A program made the position numbers and the translations under genes. Below, piece after piece: positions 34,726-46,003 of a stretch of 64,000 nucleotides of DNA. Below the pieces are notes generated by a model. That model searched no databases. It worked only from the letters and a program-made list of their open reading frames with translations, and had not been told where the DNA came from. Source of the DNA: Primulina eburnea (lineage: Eukaryota > Streptophyta > Magnoliopsida > Lamiales > Gesneriaceae); assembly GCF_022965805.1 (NCBI RefSeq), contig NC_133116.1, positions 5,394,001-5,458,000 of the forward strand, written 5' to 3'. Position 1 is the stretch's first letter. Each line of letters begins with the position of its first letter.

Positions 34726-35400
34726 TTTATTATAAATGATTTTGTAATATAAGAACGTACTGGGATTGTTGCATAAAAAGTTACTTAAGTTTTGAAGTTT
34801 GACGATCAAACCGATAAAGGAAAAATTGACTGCCTACCTAAAATAAAGTATTTCTAATGTAATAAAAATTTTCTACCTGAATAAGACGACACACTCAAAA
34901 TGTTCATCTTCTTTTTTCTTTGTTTCGGACAATGAAGTTAAAAAAACAAAATCGAAGTATATATTAATTCACAGAACCATACATTATTCTCAGTATTTAG
35001 TGACATAACATACGGCTTTTATTCAAGTAACCCACAATCATTATCATAGTAATAAAATTTAAGATATCCGACCAACCCTACATCCTTAGTCTCTAAGCAA
35101 TGCTTTAGTTAACACTTTCTGTAAAGTGATTCATATTTCACTTTTAGAATTATTGCATCATACTCAACTGATGAACAAGTGGGAACCAAAATAGGCCTAC
35201 ATTTCAATATATTGAGATACACCCAAATAAACAAATGTCACTTATAAAGAGAAAGGAACCATAAAATATCTGTTGGAATTCGAATTTTGACCATCCACCA
35301 AAATTTTTTATGTTTCTTTTTTTTATTTCTTCTCCATCTCCTTTCTTTCCTTGAAATTTTCAAAAAATACAATAAAGTTTCCGAGTTACCATTATTTTCC
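34726..35400. other. Gene-free stretch
   Basis: Probably includes the 3' UTR of the minus-strand gene at 35401-36138; nothing else recognised. Confidence 0.55.
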
Positions 35401-36138
35401 TTACACATTTGGATTCCAGAGACTCCACAAACGTGAGTTGAATATACCCATGACGTCCGGCAACACCTTCCTAGCGAAACCCTTGTGGCTGTTGAGGGAC
35501 ACCACCGGCGCCGCCTCGTCACCCAACTCCGCCTCATCTACCCCTCCTCCCGCTTCGTCAACCTCAGCTTCCACCCCACTCGCCGGCGGGTCAAGAACAA
35601 GACTATCTTGATTTACCGGCAGTAACACAACAGCCGGATTTTCAAGAACTACAGTACCAACTCTTATTCTCTCACTTTGCCGGCGACCCGTTTTCTCCTT
35701 TCTCTTGTTCTTTCCATTTCCACAGTTCATCGACACTTCTCCTTTGTTCAAATGCTCCTCTAACTCCTCAATCGCCTGGTGAATCAGTTCACGGTTAGGT
35801 GAAGAATCCCACCTAAACCAAAAACTCGTATAACAGTAAAAGCACTCACAATCGAACAAAGCAGGAGATTTATGCCCGTGCAAAGTACCAAAAGACGGTT
35901 TATTAGAACTTCTTTTCTTATCTTCATCGTGAATAAATGAAGGGTTGTTGGTGGATTTAAGAGATCTTGTAATCATGTATGCAAGAACTTCACGGTCATC
36001 GAGAGATAGAACTGACACGAGAGTAAAAATGGCGGCCGGTAAAAGTCTCAGTACGGGAAAGTCATCTTTGTTGGGAGTATGAGATGAAGAAGAGGAGGAA
36101 ATAAAGGGGTGAACTTTGCCTTTGTTTCTCACCTTCAT
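35401..36138 (-). CDS. Conserved plant protein of unknown function (FDCxCFxCYTSFW family)
   Basis: Single-exon ORF of 245 residues. It contains [20 protein letters not shown] (residues ~37-56) and [20 protein letters not shown] (~94-113), followed by [16 protein letters not shown]. These conserved blocks mark a plant-only family whose function I do not know; the Cys-rich block (CxCxxC) could bind metal. A basic linker ([13 protein letters not shown]) and an acidic low-complexity stretch ([19 protein letters not shown]) follow. The C-terminus [19 protein letters not shown] is also conserved in relatives. The start is the first ATG after an upstream stop, with a good length match. A TA microsatellite lies about 110 bases upstream. 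Confidence 0.82.
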   Translation of the reverse strand: MKVRNKGKVHPFISSSSSSHTPNKDDFPVLRLLPAAIFTLVSVLSLDDREVLAYMITRSLKSTNNPSFIHDEDKKRSSNKPSFGTLHGHKSPALFDCECFYCYTSFWFRWDSSPNRELIHQAIEELEEHLNKGEVSMNCGNGKNKRKEKTGRRQSERIRVGTVVLENPAVVLLPVNQDSLVLDPPASGVEAEVDEAGGGVDEAELGDEAAPVVSLNSHKGFARKVLPDVMGIFNSRLWSLWNPNV

Positions 36139-36235
36139 GCTTTGTTTTGAAGATAGGGGAAAAAAGAAATGTGAGAGTTGTGAAGGAATTGCAGCTTTGA
36201 TACTCGAGTGTAGAAGAAATTTTAGGGTTTTCTTT

Positions 36236-36245
<10 letters not shown>

Positions 36246-36296
<51 letters not shown>
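36246..36296. repeat. (TA)n microsatellite in promoter region
   Basis: About 25 TA units, 107-158 bases upstream of the ATG at 36138 on the minus strand, i.e. where the core promoter of that gene would lie. It may itself supply TATA function (inference). Confidence 0.95.
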
Positions 36297-36299
<3 letters not shown>

Positions 36300-36415
36300 T
36301 AATAAATGTGAGAGAGAACGGTAATTATCCTGAAGCAGGATTGGTTACAACTTGCAAAGATATTAGTTGCCATGTCCAAAGTCGGTCCAATTCCAGTAAA
36401 TCACATTTATTTATA

Positions 36416-36416
<1 letters not shown>

Positions 36417-36469
<53 letters not shown>
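36417..36469. repeat. (TA)n microsatellite
   Basis: A second TA run, 120 bp from the first, with unique sequence between. Confidence 0.95.
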
Positions 36470-36470
<1 letters not shown>

Positions 36471-37264
36471 TAGTGGAATCCACATGCAAGCAATAATAAA
36501 ATCGGTCTCTAATGGACATGTTTGGGCCTATAGATAGATAACTCAGTGATGGGCTCTGAAGCCCAACGATGAAATGATCCACAAGTATTAGGCAAGCACC
36601 AAATTAAAAATATTATATTCAAGTTGAATTCATCAGGTTACATTCAAACAATTTCAAAATCACCCAAAGTTTCATCGGGCATATAATATCAGATTTCATT
36701 TGGATCAACTAAAATTTGTCATATATCGATCTCCTGAATCAACTTCGGGGTCCATCACAAATTGAGTCCCAATAACTGACATTTCCACCCACGATATGAA
36801 ACCTAACCTATACTACATGAGATGGTACTCGCATCAATTACCATTAAATGATATGTAAGAATTCTATGAATACATTCTTTTACAATAATAGTTGTATGCC
36901 TATAGCTAGGTGTGTGGAATAATAGGAAAGAGAAATATGTTTATATGTATCTCATCGTCTCAATTATGTTCTTGAAAGTTGTATATATAAACTAAAAAAA
37001 TTCTCTCCCCATTGATCAATCTTTTTAGGTTGAATTATGTTTAATCTCATCAAAAAATGTATGGCAATAATATATGGGTTTAGTTAGTGGAGTGTAAGAC
37101 TTTTTAATGCTAAGATGTTAATTCTACCTAATACTCATATAATACTAAAAATGCAAATCTTTTTAATTTATAGGTTGTTTTATTATGACAAATTTAATGT
37201 CAGTTAAAATCATTTATAATGACAACTAAAAGTGTCGTGTATGTTATTTATAGTGACAATAACA
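36470..37264. other. Gene-free stretch
   Basis: No supported feature. The right part (from about 37180) has repeated TGACA words leading into the inverted-repeat cluster. Confidence 0.5.
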
Positions 37265-37681
37265 AATGTGGGAATATTTGGGTTGGATAAATATAGGAGG
37301 AAGGAAATTAGATAAAATAAATGTGAGAATAAAAAAACATATTAGATTAGTTATCCTGACATTTTTAATTGATGTCATTTTTTATATGGAAGGAGACAAT
37401 TATTTTCCCTCCTCTAATATTTATCCAATCCAAATATTCTCACACTTATTTATAGTGAAATTTTTTAGTTTTTAACGTTTTTTTACGATGTGGGAAAAGT
37501 TATTGTTTCCCTCCATATAAAAGATGACATCAATTAAAAATGTCATGATAACTAATCTAATATGTTTTTTTATTTTACACATTATTAATTTTTTACAAGT
37601 GTCATTATTAAGTATTTGTAACAACATTTAATTAAAAGTGTCTACAAAAAAGTGTCACAATAGCCATTTATTGTTGTAGTG
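37265..37681. repeat. Interlocked inverted repeats with CACTA-like end
   Basis: Two inverted-repeat pairs alternate. Arm A 37268-37305 pairs with A' 37403-37445 (shared GGATAAATATNRGAGGANGG). Arm B 37331-37397 pairs with B' 37505-37571 (about 65 bp, near identical, shared CATATTAGATTAGTTATC and CATTTTTAATTGATGTCA). The order A-B-A'-B' cannot form one simple hairpin. The right edge ends TTGTTGTAGTG at 37681, resembling a CACTA-type terminus (CACTACAACA inward), but no matching left end was found. Non-coding. Confidence 0.7.
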
Positions 37682-37803
37682 AATCTTACTAATAATGTAT
37701 TGGAGCCATATTCATGATTATATGTTGAATTGCTCTATGAGTCATTCAATATTGTCTTATAAACTCAATGCTCTAGTTGTTCATTGCTAAGCGTGAGTAG
37801 GTG

Positions 37804-37922
37804 TGTTAAATATCTCACATCGACTAGATTAAATCACTGTGAGTTGTATATATTGATTAAGACAATCATCCACCTACAATTAGCTTTTGAGGTTGAATTA
37901 GGTGTAAGTCTCGATCTTAACA
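37804..37922 (+). repeat. TRIM LTR 1
   Basis: 119 bp, TGTTAAATATCTCACATCG to GATCTTAACA. Confidence 0.82.
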
Positions 37923-37932
37923 TGGTATCAGA
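37923..37932 (+). other. TRIM primer-binding site
   Basis: TGGTATCAGA abuts the LTR and matches the complement of the initiator tRNA-Met 3' end over 10 bases. Confidence 0.8.
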
Positions 37933-38030
37933 TATAAGACTCACTTTTATGTGTTAGACTGCCTTCTAGCAACTAGATATGTCTTGTAAACATCATGCTC
38001 AAGTTGTTTATTCATGGACATGAGGAGGTG

Positions 38031-38088
38031 TGTTAAATGTCTCACATCAACTTTATTAAGTCTTTAGGAGTTATATGTACTTTCCAGA
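38031..38088 (+). repeat. TRIM LTR 2, truncated by hAT insertion
   Basis: Matches LTR 1 for about 58 bp, then is broken by the hAT-type element; the rest of this LTR is absent. Confidence 0.7.
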
Positions 38089-39119
38089 TAAGGATGTAAA
38101 TGAACTAAATCATTTGCGAGCTATTCGAAGCTCGGCTCGATAAAAAGCTCGTTTGAGTTTGTTTGTTAATCATATCAAACCAAGCCCAAACTCGATTTTG
38201 AGCTCGAAAATTTAATCAAACCAAGCTTAAGCCTAAGTATATTCGGCTTCTGAGCTCGCAAACATGTTCGATAATAGGTTCGAGAGCTCGAGATCGAGCT
38301 CGGCTCGTTTAGGTGGCTCGTAAGCTTGAGCTCGAACTTGAGTCGTTTTGGTGCCTCGTAAGCTTGAGCTTGGCTCATTTGTTGAGTTAACATATAAAAA
38401 TATTAGTACTAATGTCAATAAAAGGAATTGAATACAAGACATGTTTAAAAAAAATGATGAATTCACACCATTTAGTCATAATTACATTTTTAATCTTATT
38501 TGCATATCATTATACTAAAATATTATTTAAAATACAATAAATAAAATAAACTAACAAAAATATATCAACTTATTCTTTTTCACTAAAAATTTACATAACC
38601 AAGTCATATATAAGTTGAGTAACTTTACAAATTATTATACTAAAATATTATATTAAATTGACTTTGTTTGGATCATTCATCATTTACTATTAGTCTATGT
38701 AAGTTAATTAAAAATTTTACATGATAAATTGATATGCCATTTGACATTAATCATTAATAATTTAAGTTGATTATAAAATTTTATGTCTGATTTAAAATTA
38801 GTTTATAGATATATTTAATTTTTAATAAGCTCGATTCAAACTCAAACTCGAGCTCAATTCTATGCTTATGGAGCTCGAAAACGAGACGAGCTCAAGCCAG
38901 GCTTGTTAAACATATTAAACGAGCTATTAATGAATCAAGCTCGAGTCTGGCTTGATTAACATGTTGAACGAGCTTTTAACGAGCCGAGTCGAGCAGTAAT
39001 TTCAATACAAACCGAGCACGAGCCTGATAATAGAAGCTCGAATCGAGCTCGAGCCTCAAACAATCTTAAACAAACCAACCTGATATTGTTTGGTTTGGTT
39101 TGGATCGTTTACGTCCTTA
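38089..39119. mobile_element. hAT-type MITE with GAGCTCG-rich interior
   Basis: A 1031-bp element. It starts TAAGGATGTAAATGA and, inward from the right, TAAGGACGTAAACGA (13 of 15 identical). Flanks TTTCCAGA and CCACCAGA agree at five of eight positions, a decayed or imperfect target duplication. Both subterminal thirds are packed with AGCTCG / CGAGCT words; the middle is AT-rich. No coding capacity. Confidence 0.8.
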
Positions 39120-39179
39120 CCACCAGATATGTCATGTAAACTTCACGCTTTAGTTGTTCATTCATGGCGTTAGAGGATT

Positions 39180-39293
39180 TGTTAAATGTCTCACATCAGA
39201 TATATTAAGTTTTTAGAAGTTGTATGTATGAACTTGGATAATCCTCAGCTCTTGAACTACCTTTTAAAGTAGTTAGGCTCACATCTGAATATT
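39180..39293 (+). repeat. TRIM LTR 3
   Basis: TGTTAAATGTCTCACATCAG start; right end near CTGAATATTAACC aligns loosely with the end of LTR 1. Confidence 0.65.
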
Positions 39294-40595
39294 AACCAAA
39301 TGAAAATTTTAGAACTAGTCGACAACAACAATGATGATTCCTTTATTTTTGCTTGTGTTATAAAGTAACGACTTAAATTAATTTTGTATTGGCAATACTT
39401 TGATGGGACTCCTTCATGGAACCTTCATTTGTGCTTTCGGAATTTCAGCCTTCTCTTTCTGTAGGCGCCTCATGTAAAAAAAAATTAAAACTATATCGAT
39501 TTTGTTCAATCTTTCTATATCTTTGACAGTATTTTAATTTCACCTGTATACTGCTTCAAAAAATTGAATTAATAAAGAGAATGAAAGACATTTGCCACGA
39601 TTTGTTGTCTATTTGTCTCTCCAATTTACTTCATGGAACATGACTTTGAAATCATGGATTGAAAAATTATTGCTGGACACTTTGGAATTAAATGTTAGGA
39701 AGTAAAGATTTTGAATATTTGTAATCTTGTGGTTGCGAAGTTAATAAGCACCAATCTCTCACAGTGCACAATTTTGCTTTTGTTTCAGTAAGTATTATGA
39801 AATTTTTAAAATATGTTTATACATCTGTTAGATAAATGTAATGTCAAAACTATTTATATCGGGAAGAGATTAGCCCTCACTTGCTTAGTAGTAATTCAGC
39901 TCTTGTAACCTCTCAAGGGCTGAATAATTACGAGGAGAAAAGAACATATTCAGAGATCTAAACTAGCTGGATATGATAAACAAACGTCCAAACCTACAAA
40001 TACATTCTTGATTACCTTACAGGATTGCGGTGTACGTAGTTGTACGTATACAATACCGGTCGATCTTTTTCCTTCGATCCATAAAGCAATCACATAATAA
40101 TGGACATGTTAAGTTAAAGATGCATGCCGAGAATCAATGAATCACTATTTTTAAAAAAAATGTGGTGAATGTCTTAATTGATTCAACTTTATTTTGACAG
40201 TGATTCCCAAGGAAACTGTTTATGAACTACGTAAAGTAATACCCCAACGAATATTTCTTGTACACAGTTTTTTCAAAAATTGGAAGTGAAGTCCTTAAAT
40301 TATTGAAAATTAATGTCACTGCTCTCAACTAAAATCAGCATTTTTTTGTAAAATAAACACAAGTTTGATATATTAAAAATATATTATAGTTTAGTTTTTC
40401 GAATAAATTTTTTGATTTCATACACGAAACAGATACGGCCAAAAACCCTTAAATATATAGAGCATACTTCCCACGTTGCCATTGGCATGCTTAATTAATC
40501 GTAAAGCTTCGGAAAAGTTTAGGCTTTAGTTTGTGTCAACTTTTATTAAAGTTCTTGAAAGGAAGCATGTGCGGAATCCACCATAATATCCCACT
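39294..40595. other. Gene-free stretch upstream of the DUF4408 gene
   Basis: No ORF, RNA or bounded repeat recognised; the right edge is the presumed promoter of the next gene. Confidence 0.55.
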
Positions 40596-40606
40596 CACTA
40601 TATAAA
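40596..40606 (+). promoter_or_regulatory. TATA box of the DUF4408 gene
   Basis: CTCACTATATAAACACC lies about 105 bases before ATG 40706, a normal plant spacing with a 5' UTR of about 75 bases. Confidence 0.65.
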
Positions 40607-40705
40607 CACCATCATTTGCTCTTGCCCTTTGTTCTGTGAAATGCATGAGAAAGTCTGATTCTCCAAACTCAAAGAAAACACCAAACAAAATAAAGATTTT
40701 CATCA

Positions 40706-41326
40706 ATGGGAAATTCAACGAGGCCCAAAGAGAAGATCGAAGCCATGAAAAAATATAAGAGGGCACAGTTTCTTTACAATCTTGTTCTCTATTCTCTAAC
40801 AACTTTGATCACTTTCTTGTTTGTTTCATACCCCTTTTGGTTACCCTCCGCGAAGCACTTCTTCTTTGTTTCTCTTCCGGAGAATCTGTCCTGTTTCTTT
40901 GATGCCAAATGCTTCTTTATTTTGGGAAACATCATTGTGTCTATCCTCGTCGGAGAATCAAGGCTAGCAACTCAATCATCCAAGTTATCAACAGCTTCAG
41001 ACGTTTACGATGAATATGTTGTAAGAAGCAAGAGTTTTCGCGAGGTTAAATCCGAAGCCATTGGCGATGATCAAAGAGAAGGGGGATGCGTGAAGGGATT
41101 GAATCTTGAGGAGAAAAGGATTGAAAATGAAATATACAAAGAAGAGAAGATCATGATGGCTTGCGAGATTGCTAGGGATGAAAAGGTTGTGAAAAGGATG
41201 AAAAAAGTTAATATTCGTAGGACAAAAGTAGACGATCTTACCAAAATTCCTATGGAGGAGCTAAACAAAAGAGTGGAGGCTTTTATTGAAAGGGTTAACA
41301 GACAAAGGTCGCTCGAAAACTACTAG
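40706..41326 (+). CDS. DUF4408/DUF761-type membrane protein
   Basis: Single-exon ORF of 206 residues. The N-terminus (~residues 1-75) has a basic start and two hydrophobic segments, YNLVLYSLTTLITFLFVSYP and CFFILGNIIVSILVGESR, separated by a WLPSAKHFFFVSLPE loop: the DUF4408 layout. A charged, partly coiled-coil-like region follows. The C-terminus PMEELNKRVEAFIERVNRQR is the DUF761 motif, normally at or near the end of these plant proteins. The biochemical role is unknown; relatives are often stress-responsive (general knowledge, not shown here). A TATA box sits about 105 bp upstream. No introns, as usual for the family. Confidence 0.88.
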   Translation: MGNSTRPKEKIEAMKKYKRAQFLYNLVLYSLTTLITFLFVSYPFWLPSAKHFFFVSLPENLSCFFDAKCFFILGNIIVSILVGESRLATQSSKLSTASDVYDEYVVRSKSFREVKSEAIGDDQREGGCVKGLNLEEKRIENEIYKEEKIMMACEIARDEKVVKRMKKVNIRRTKVDDLTKIPMEELNKRVEAFIERVNRQRSLENY

Positions 41327-41619
41327 AATATATCTATATATATGCACATGATAACAAATAAATAGGTTTGTTCCATTGATTATTGATGCGTTTAGAGTTT
41401 TCATCATTTAATAATCCACATGAATCCAATCTGAAGTTAAATTTGGAGAGTTTGAGCAAATTCTCATGAAACGAGTTTGATTAATTTTCAGATTTTGAAA
41501 GAAAAAAAAATTATTTTTTGTTTGTTTATTTCTGATATGCAACTTATTAATGTTTTTACGTTTTATCAATCACTTCCTACAAAAATCATAAAGAGTAAAA
41601 ATAACATGAGTAGATCTCT
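41327..41619. other. Presumed 3' UTR and spacer
   Basis: AT-rich; nothing else recognised. Confidence 0.5.
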
Positions 41620-41730
41620 TGTGAGACGGTCAATCTTACCGATATTCACAATAAAAAATAATATTTTTTCATTGATAACTCAAATAAGAGATCTGTCTCA
41701 TAAAATATGATCTGTGAAATCGTCTCACAC
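41620..41730 (+). repeat. GAGACGGTCTCAC MITE family, deleted copy g
   Basis: TGTGAGACGGTCAATCTTACCG shows loss of the segment between the terminus and GTCAATC found in copies e and f. It ends GTGAAATCGTCTCACAC. About 110 bp. Confidence 0.8.
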
Positions 41731-42928
41731 AAGTTTTTGTCAAATAATATAAACATAGACTAACCCATTAAAAAAATAGTGTGGGCTCATGAACTATTCG
41801 AGTACAGGCGCACTGCAAATTAATATTTAATGGAGTACTTTCCTTAGCACAGAAGCACATTACTACATTAGTACCAAAAAGGATTTTTAAAAAAATTCTT
41901 AATGATAATTGTTGCTAAACTCATATTTTTAGATTCCAGTGACGTACTGGTGGAGGCATTTGATTTCTCAAAATTTACCTAATTTCATTTCCGAAGGTCA
42001 CGTTCCTCACAAATCCGAGATAGTCCGTACGAGAAAACCAAATTATCATAATGAAATTTATGACACCTCATAAAACAAAAAAGAATAAATATTTAATTCA
42101 AATTAATACAGCAGTCGACACATAATCCAAGACATTATTAGTTCAATGTAATGAATTTTAATACTTAGCAGGTATGCGCGCGGTTGTATTAATTGGAGTT
42201 GTCTAATGCAAATGGAAAAATAAATTAAATATTTTTTTATTTGCTTTAGATGTATTAATGTGCTGCACTGCTGCTACCCTCTGAATCAAATATGTAAAAT
42301 GGGTTGGTCTTTGTGAACCAAAATTAGTATACATGGGCGTTGTGTAATTGCACAAACTACACAAGAGTTTTAAGTCCAAATTTGACAATATGATATTATT
42401 ATGGACATATGTGAGTTTAATTGCACAATATGGCTTCGTCCCGAAAGTGAGTCAAGAGGTTATTGAGTATATTATTCAAATGAACAATGTTACTTCAGTC
42501 CAGAATTTGGCTCAAAAATAATTAATTATACTGAATTTGTTTGGGTATGTTGGTAAAAGTGCTACACTGAATGTTGGCGAGACCTATCTTTTTAACCTAC
42601 GATATTCACTTTAAAAACCAATGTAAGTATTGATTTCACTTTGATTTATATCATTTTACCATTTTCCTCTCATGATACATACTGAAATATTATACAACTG
42701 TATCATATTTCGATTTCTTATATTAAGTTAATCAAATTTATGTTATCACCAAGTACTAAAAGACTTAATATATATTATTTTTCTACAATTATAAATGTGA
42801 GATGTTAGAGAGGAAATATGATAATGAAAAATATATAGTTGGATCTTGTGTGTTATCCTATCTAGCTCAGAATTTATACCTTATTACATCAAAGTTATGG
42901 ATTGTTTTATTATATGTTTGTTTGTACT
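41731..42928. other. Gene-free stretch
   Basis: No supported feature before the hAT element. Confidence 0.55.
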
Positions 42929-43026
42929 GTTGTAGTCAGGGACGGATCCAGGAATAAAAGTTGGGGGGGGCTTGAACTCAATATGATAAGTTATATATTA
43001 TTAAAAAAAAATTTACATTATATCGT

Positions 43027-45441
43027 TCAATGAAGTTGTGCCCTACGAGATTTTAAAACATAAAATTCATCAATAATAGAATTTACATCAATATGTTTAG
43101 CTAAATCTCGTTCAATATAGAGTATCAAACAATCGGCAAGAAAGTTATCCTCCATTTTATTGCGAAGTGCCGTCTTTACATGCTTCATTGCTGAAAAAGC
43201 CCGCTCAGTAGTGGCAGTAGACATAGTTAATGTCAAAACAAGATGAATCAATCTAGTCAACATAACATAAACACTTGACCGTCCACTCTCGGTCAATTGC
43301 CGACACAACTCAACATGTGTAGAAACCTTTAAATTCTGCATCACATCAAGTTTATAATGTATCAATTCATACTCCAAAGCAACAATTTCTTGATCTGTGA
43401 AATCTCCAGGATAAAAGTTCTTCGCAAGCTTGCAAATATCATCACTGTTAAATGAGTCAAATGAATTTTTAGGATCTAAAGCTGTACTAAGAGAAAGAAG
43501 TTCCACCGATGACTCATTGAACCGAGTATTTAACTCTATCAAAATGAAATCTATTGCTGCATTAAAAACATCAAAGTGGTAATGATGTTCTATTGTAGTT
43601 TGCCGACAGGAACGTCCAATATTATATAGACAATCAAGGTCAGGCACATCAATTTCATTTCTTGAGCAAAAAACTTTAACTTCCTGAAGAAATTCCTTCC
43701 ACCCACATTCTCTAAATTCTTGAAGACAAGTTTTGGTAGTAGTGACAAATGTGATAGCGGTCAAAATGTCTTGAGATTTTCTTTGAATAATTTGACAAAG
43801 AGTATCTGTTGTTCTCATAATTTTATGCATTAAGTGCAAAATAAACACAAATTCAAAGCTTGTCATGTTTCTGTAAATCCCCCGAACTTCAGCCTTAGCT
43901 CTTCCATTTGGAAATAATCACTGAGAACTTCAAAAACTTTGCAAGTTGCAGTGTACATACCTATCAAGCTTTTTACCGAATCATAGTGAGAACTCCAACG
44001 AGTAGCTCCTGCTCGTTGCAAATTACCAATCTGGTTTGCAACACTTCCAGAATCACGTTCTCCAATTGACAACATATACTCAATTTTATTTCTTTGTGCA
44101 GTATGTAATTTTGCAATGCGCTTAGAAGAAGAAGTGACAATATTAACAATATTGTCCAAATGAGAAAAGAATTCCCAAATAACACTAACATCCTTAGCTG
44201 CAGAAACCAATGTCAGTTGTAAACGATGTGCAAAACAGTGGACATAGTATACATAGGGACAATCTTTGAGAAATAATGCTTGAAGTCCATTCCACGCTCC
44301 ACACATATTTCTAGCACCATCATATCCTTGGCCTCTGATTTTCTTAACATGGAGATCATGATGAACAAGAACATTTGATATCTCATTTTTCAAATTCATT
44401 GAGGTAGTGTCACTAACACTTTTGATGGCAAAAAATCTTTCTGTCAAAATCCCATGATTGTTCATAAACCTCAATATAATGACCATTTGCTCTCGTTTAG
44501 ATATATCTCGGGCTTCATCAACAAGACTACAGAAGTATTTATCTCCAACTTCTTCACGAACCATCTGTCGTACTCTATTGGCCATAATATGTAAAATCTC
44601 TTTCTGAATTTCTGGAGCGATATATTGGACATTTTTTGGAGCATTCTCAAGCACAACTTCATCAATTTCTATATTCATTTTTGCAAAATCCTTCACCAAT
44701 TCAAGAAAATTTCCACGATTAGATGAAGATAGAGATTCATCGTTATCTCTAAAAGCACAACCTTGAAGTGCTAACCAACGAACAGCTATAATTGAGGTGC
44801 TCAAACGCAGACGATTTTTCTCTTTTTCCTCTTTAGATTGTGCATGCATCACTTTATCAATATGTTGTGAGGGCCTCATCAAATTTTCAGCCCTTCTCTC
44901 ACACATAGTATGAGGTGAAGAAGCTACAGAACCAATATGGGCAAGAAAAGCACATGTTTTTCCTTGGTTTACCCTTTTCCAATTGTCAAATCCTTCATTG
45001 ACCAATGCCGAGATATTAGATGAATTAACATCATTCAGGAAAAGAAAACAATAGAAATAATATGCCTTATTTGTTGAAGGCGAATACTCCAACCAATAAA
45101 ATTTCTGAAACCATTTTTTCTGAAAACGACGATTCTGGCTTCCAAATTTTGTACCTGGATACTCCAACATATCTGGTTGATAAGGCCCCATATTTAGATA
45201 TGAACGTCTTATCTCATCTCGTACATTAACATGATATTCATATATGTTTTCTTTTTCCCGGATCTCGTTCAATAAAAGTAGACGAAGACTGATGATCGTC
45301 TCTAGGAGAGGAACATGAAGGAATTTGGATATTGGGAAATAGAAGACTTTCACTGGATTGATGTTGCATTGTAAGGACTGTAGAAATTGAAGTATCTTCA
45401 CTAGCTTGACGATCTCTCTTCTTAAAGAAAGAGGATATCAA
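43027..45441 (-). pseudogene. hAT transposase (ZMYM1-like, TTF zinc finger), two frameshifts
   Basis: Starts MISSFFKKRDR at 45441. Similarity shifts frame near 45240, and again near 43905, just before a segment reading TSFEFVFILHLMHKIM. In order: a TTF-type finger region (WFQKFYWLEYSPSTNKAYYF...), a DUF4371-like RNase-H core with FCSLVDEARDISKREQM, GYDGARNMCGAWNGLQ and VHCFAHRLQLTLVSAA, and the C-terminal hAT dimerisation domain STATTERAFSAMKHVKTALR. Combined length (~800 residues) matches intact relatives. The two shifts and the A/C substitutions in the core (DEAR, ARNM where relatives have DES, ASN) argue it is inactive. No in-frame stops besides the shifts were seen in the main blocks. Confidence 0.92.
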
Positions 45442-45811
45442 TGTTTTTCATTTCTTTGAAATAGTTCAAGTTATAATCGTAAACAAGAATAAAATAATTA
45501 TTAAACAAATAAACAAGTAATAGTCAATCAACAACTCAACAACAAACAATCAAGAAACCTACAAATCACACACAGAGAAGCTATAAAAAACAAAATAAAA
45601 AATGTATAGCCGATTCTTACCTGGATTGTTGCCTTGCCGATGAGCAATTCGATTTCTTCGAGAGTCCGCAATTCTATTCTGTCGCTAAAGGGCTTGGGAC
45701 ATCGGAGAGAAATTTTGTAGAATTGAGGTGGGGCGGATCAGAGGATATGTGATGAATTTGGTCTCATTCTTGTAAATGGACGGGACTTGATTGGACTAAG
45801 ACATTGATGTA

Positions 45812-46003
45812 CGACGGTTTTTGAAACAACCGTCGCTATTAGCAACGGTTTTTCAAAAAACAGTCGCTAATAGCGACTGTTTGAATAAACCGTCGCTAGT
45901 AACGACGGTGTAATTAAAACCTTCGCCGATCCACATCGGCGCCGGTTTTACTAAAACCGTCGCAAATATTAGGGACGGTTGTTGAAAAACCGTCGCTAAA
46001 TTA
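45812..46003. repeat. AACCGTCGC / GCGACGGTT inverted-word cluster
   Basis: At least eight near-copies of the word in both orientations over 190 bp, able to form several short hairpins. It lies inside the hAT target duplication, on the promoter side of the transposase. Similar words are common in CACTA subterminal repeats, so this may be a nested small insertion. Confidence 0.8.

Larger units (their letters stand above)
37690..39293 (+). mobile_element. Cluster of TRIM (miniature LTR) units, split by an hAT MITE
   Basis: Three LTR-like copies begin TGTTAAATRTCTCACATC: at 37804 (complete, 119 bp, ending TCTTAACA), 38031 (truncated) and 39180. The first is followed directly by TGGTATCAGA, the start of a tRNA-Met primer site. 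Internal sequence with TAGATATGTCTTGTAAAC and TTGTTTATTCATGG precedes the second LTR and recurs as AGATATGTCATGTAAAC before the third. Purine-rich GAGGAGGTG precedes the second LTR. There is no coding capacity. The arrangement internal-LTR-internal-LTR-internal-LTR is a tandem TRIM, later interrupted at 38089. Confidence 0.8.
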
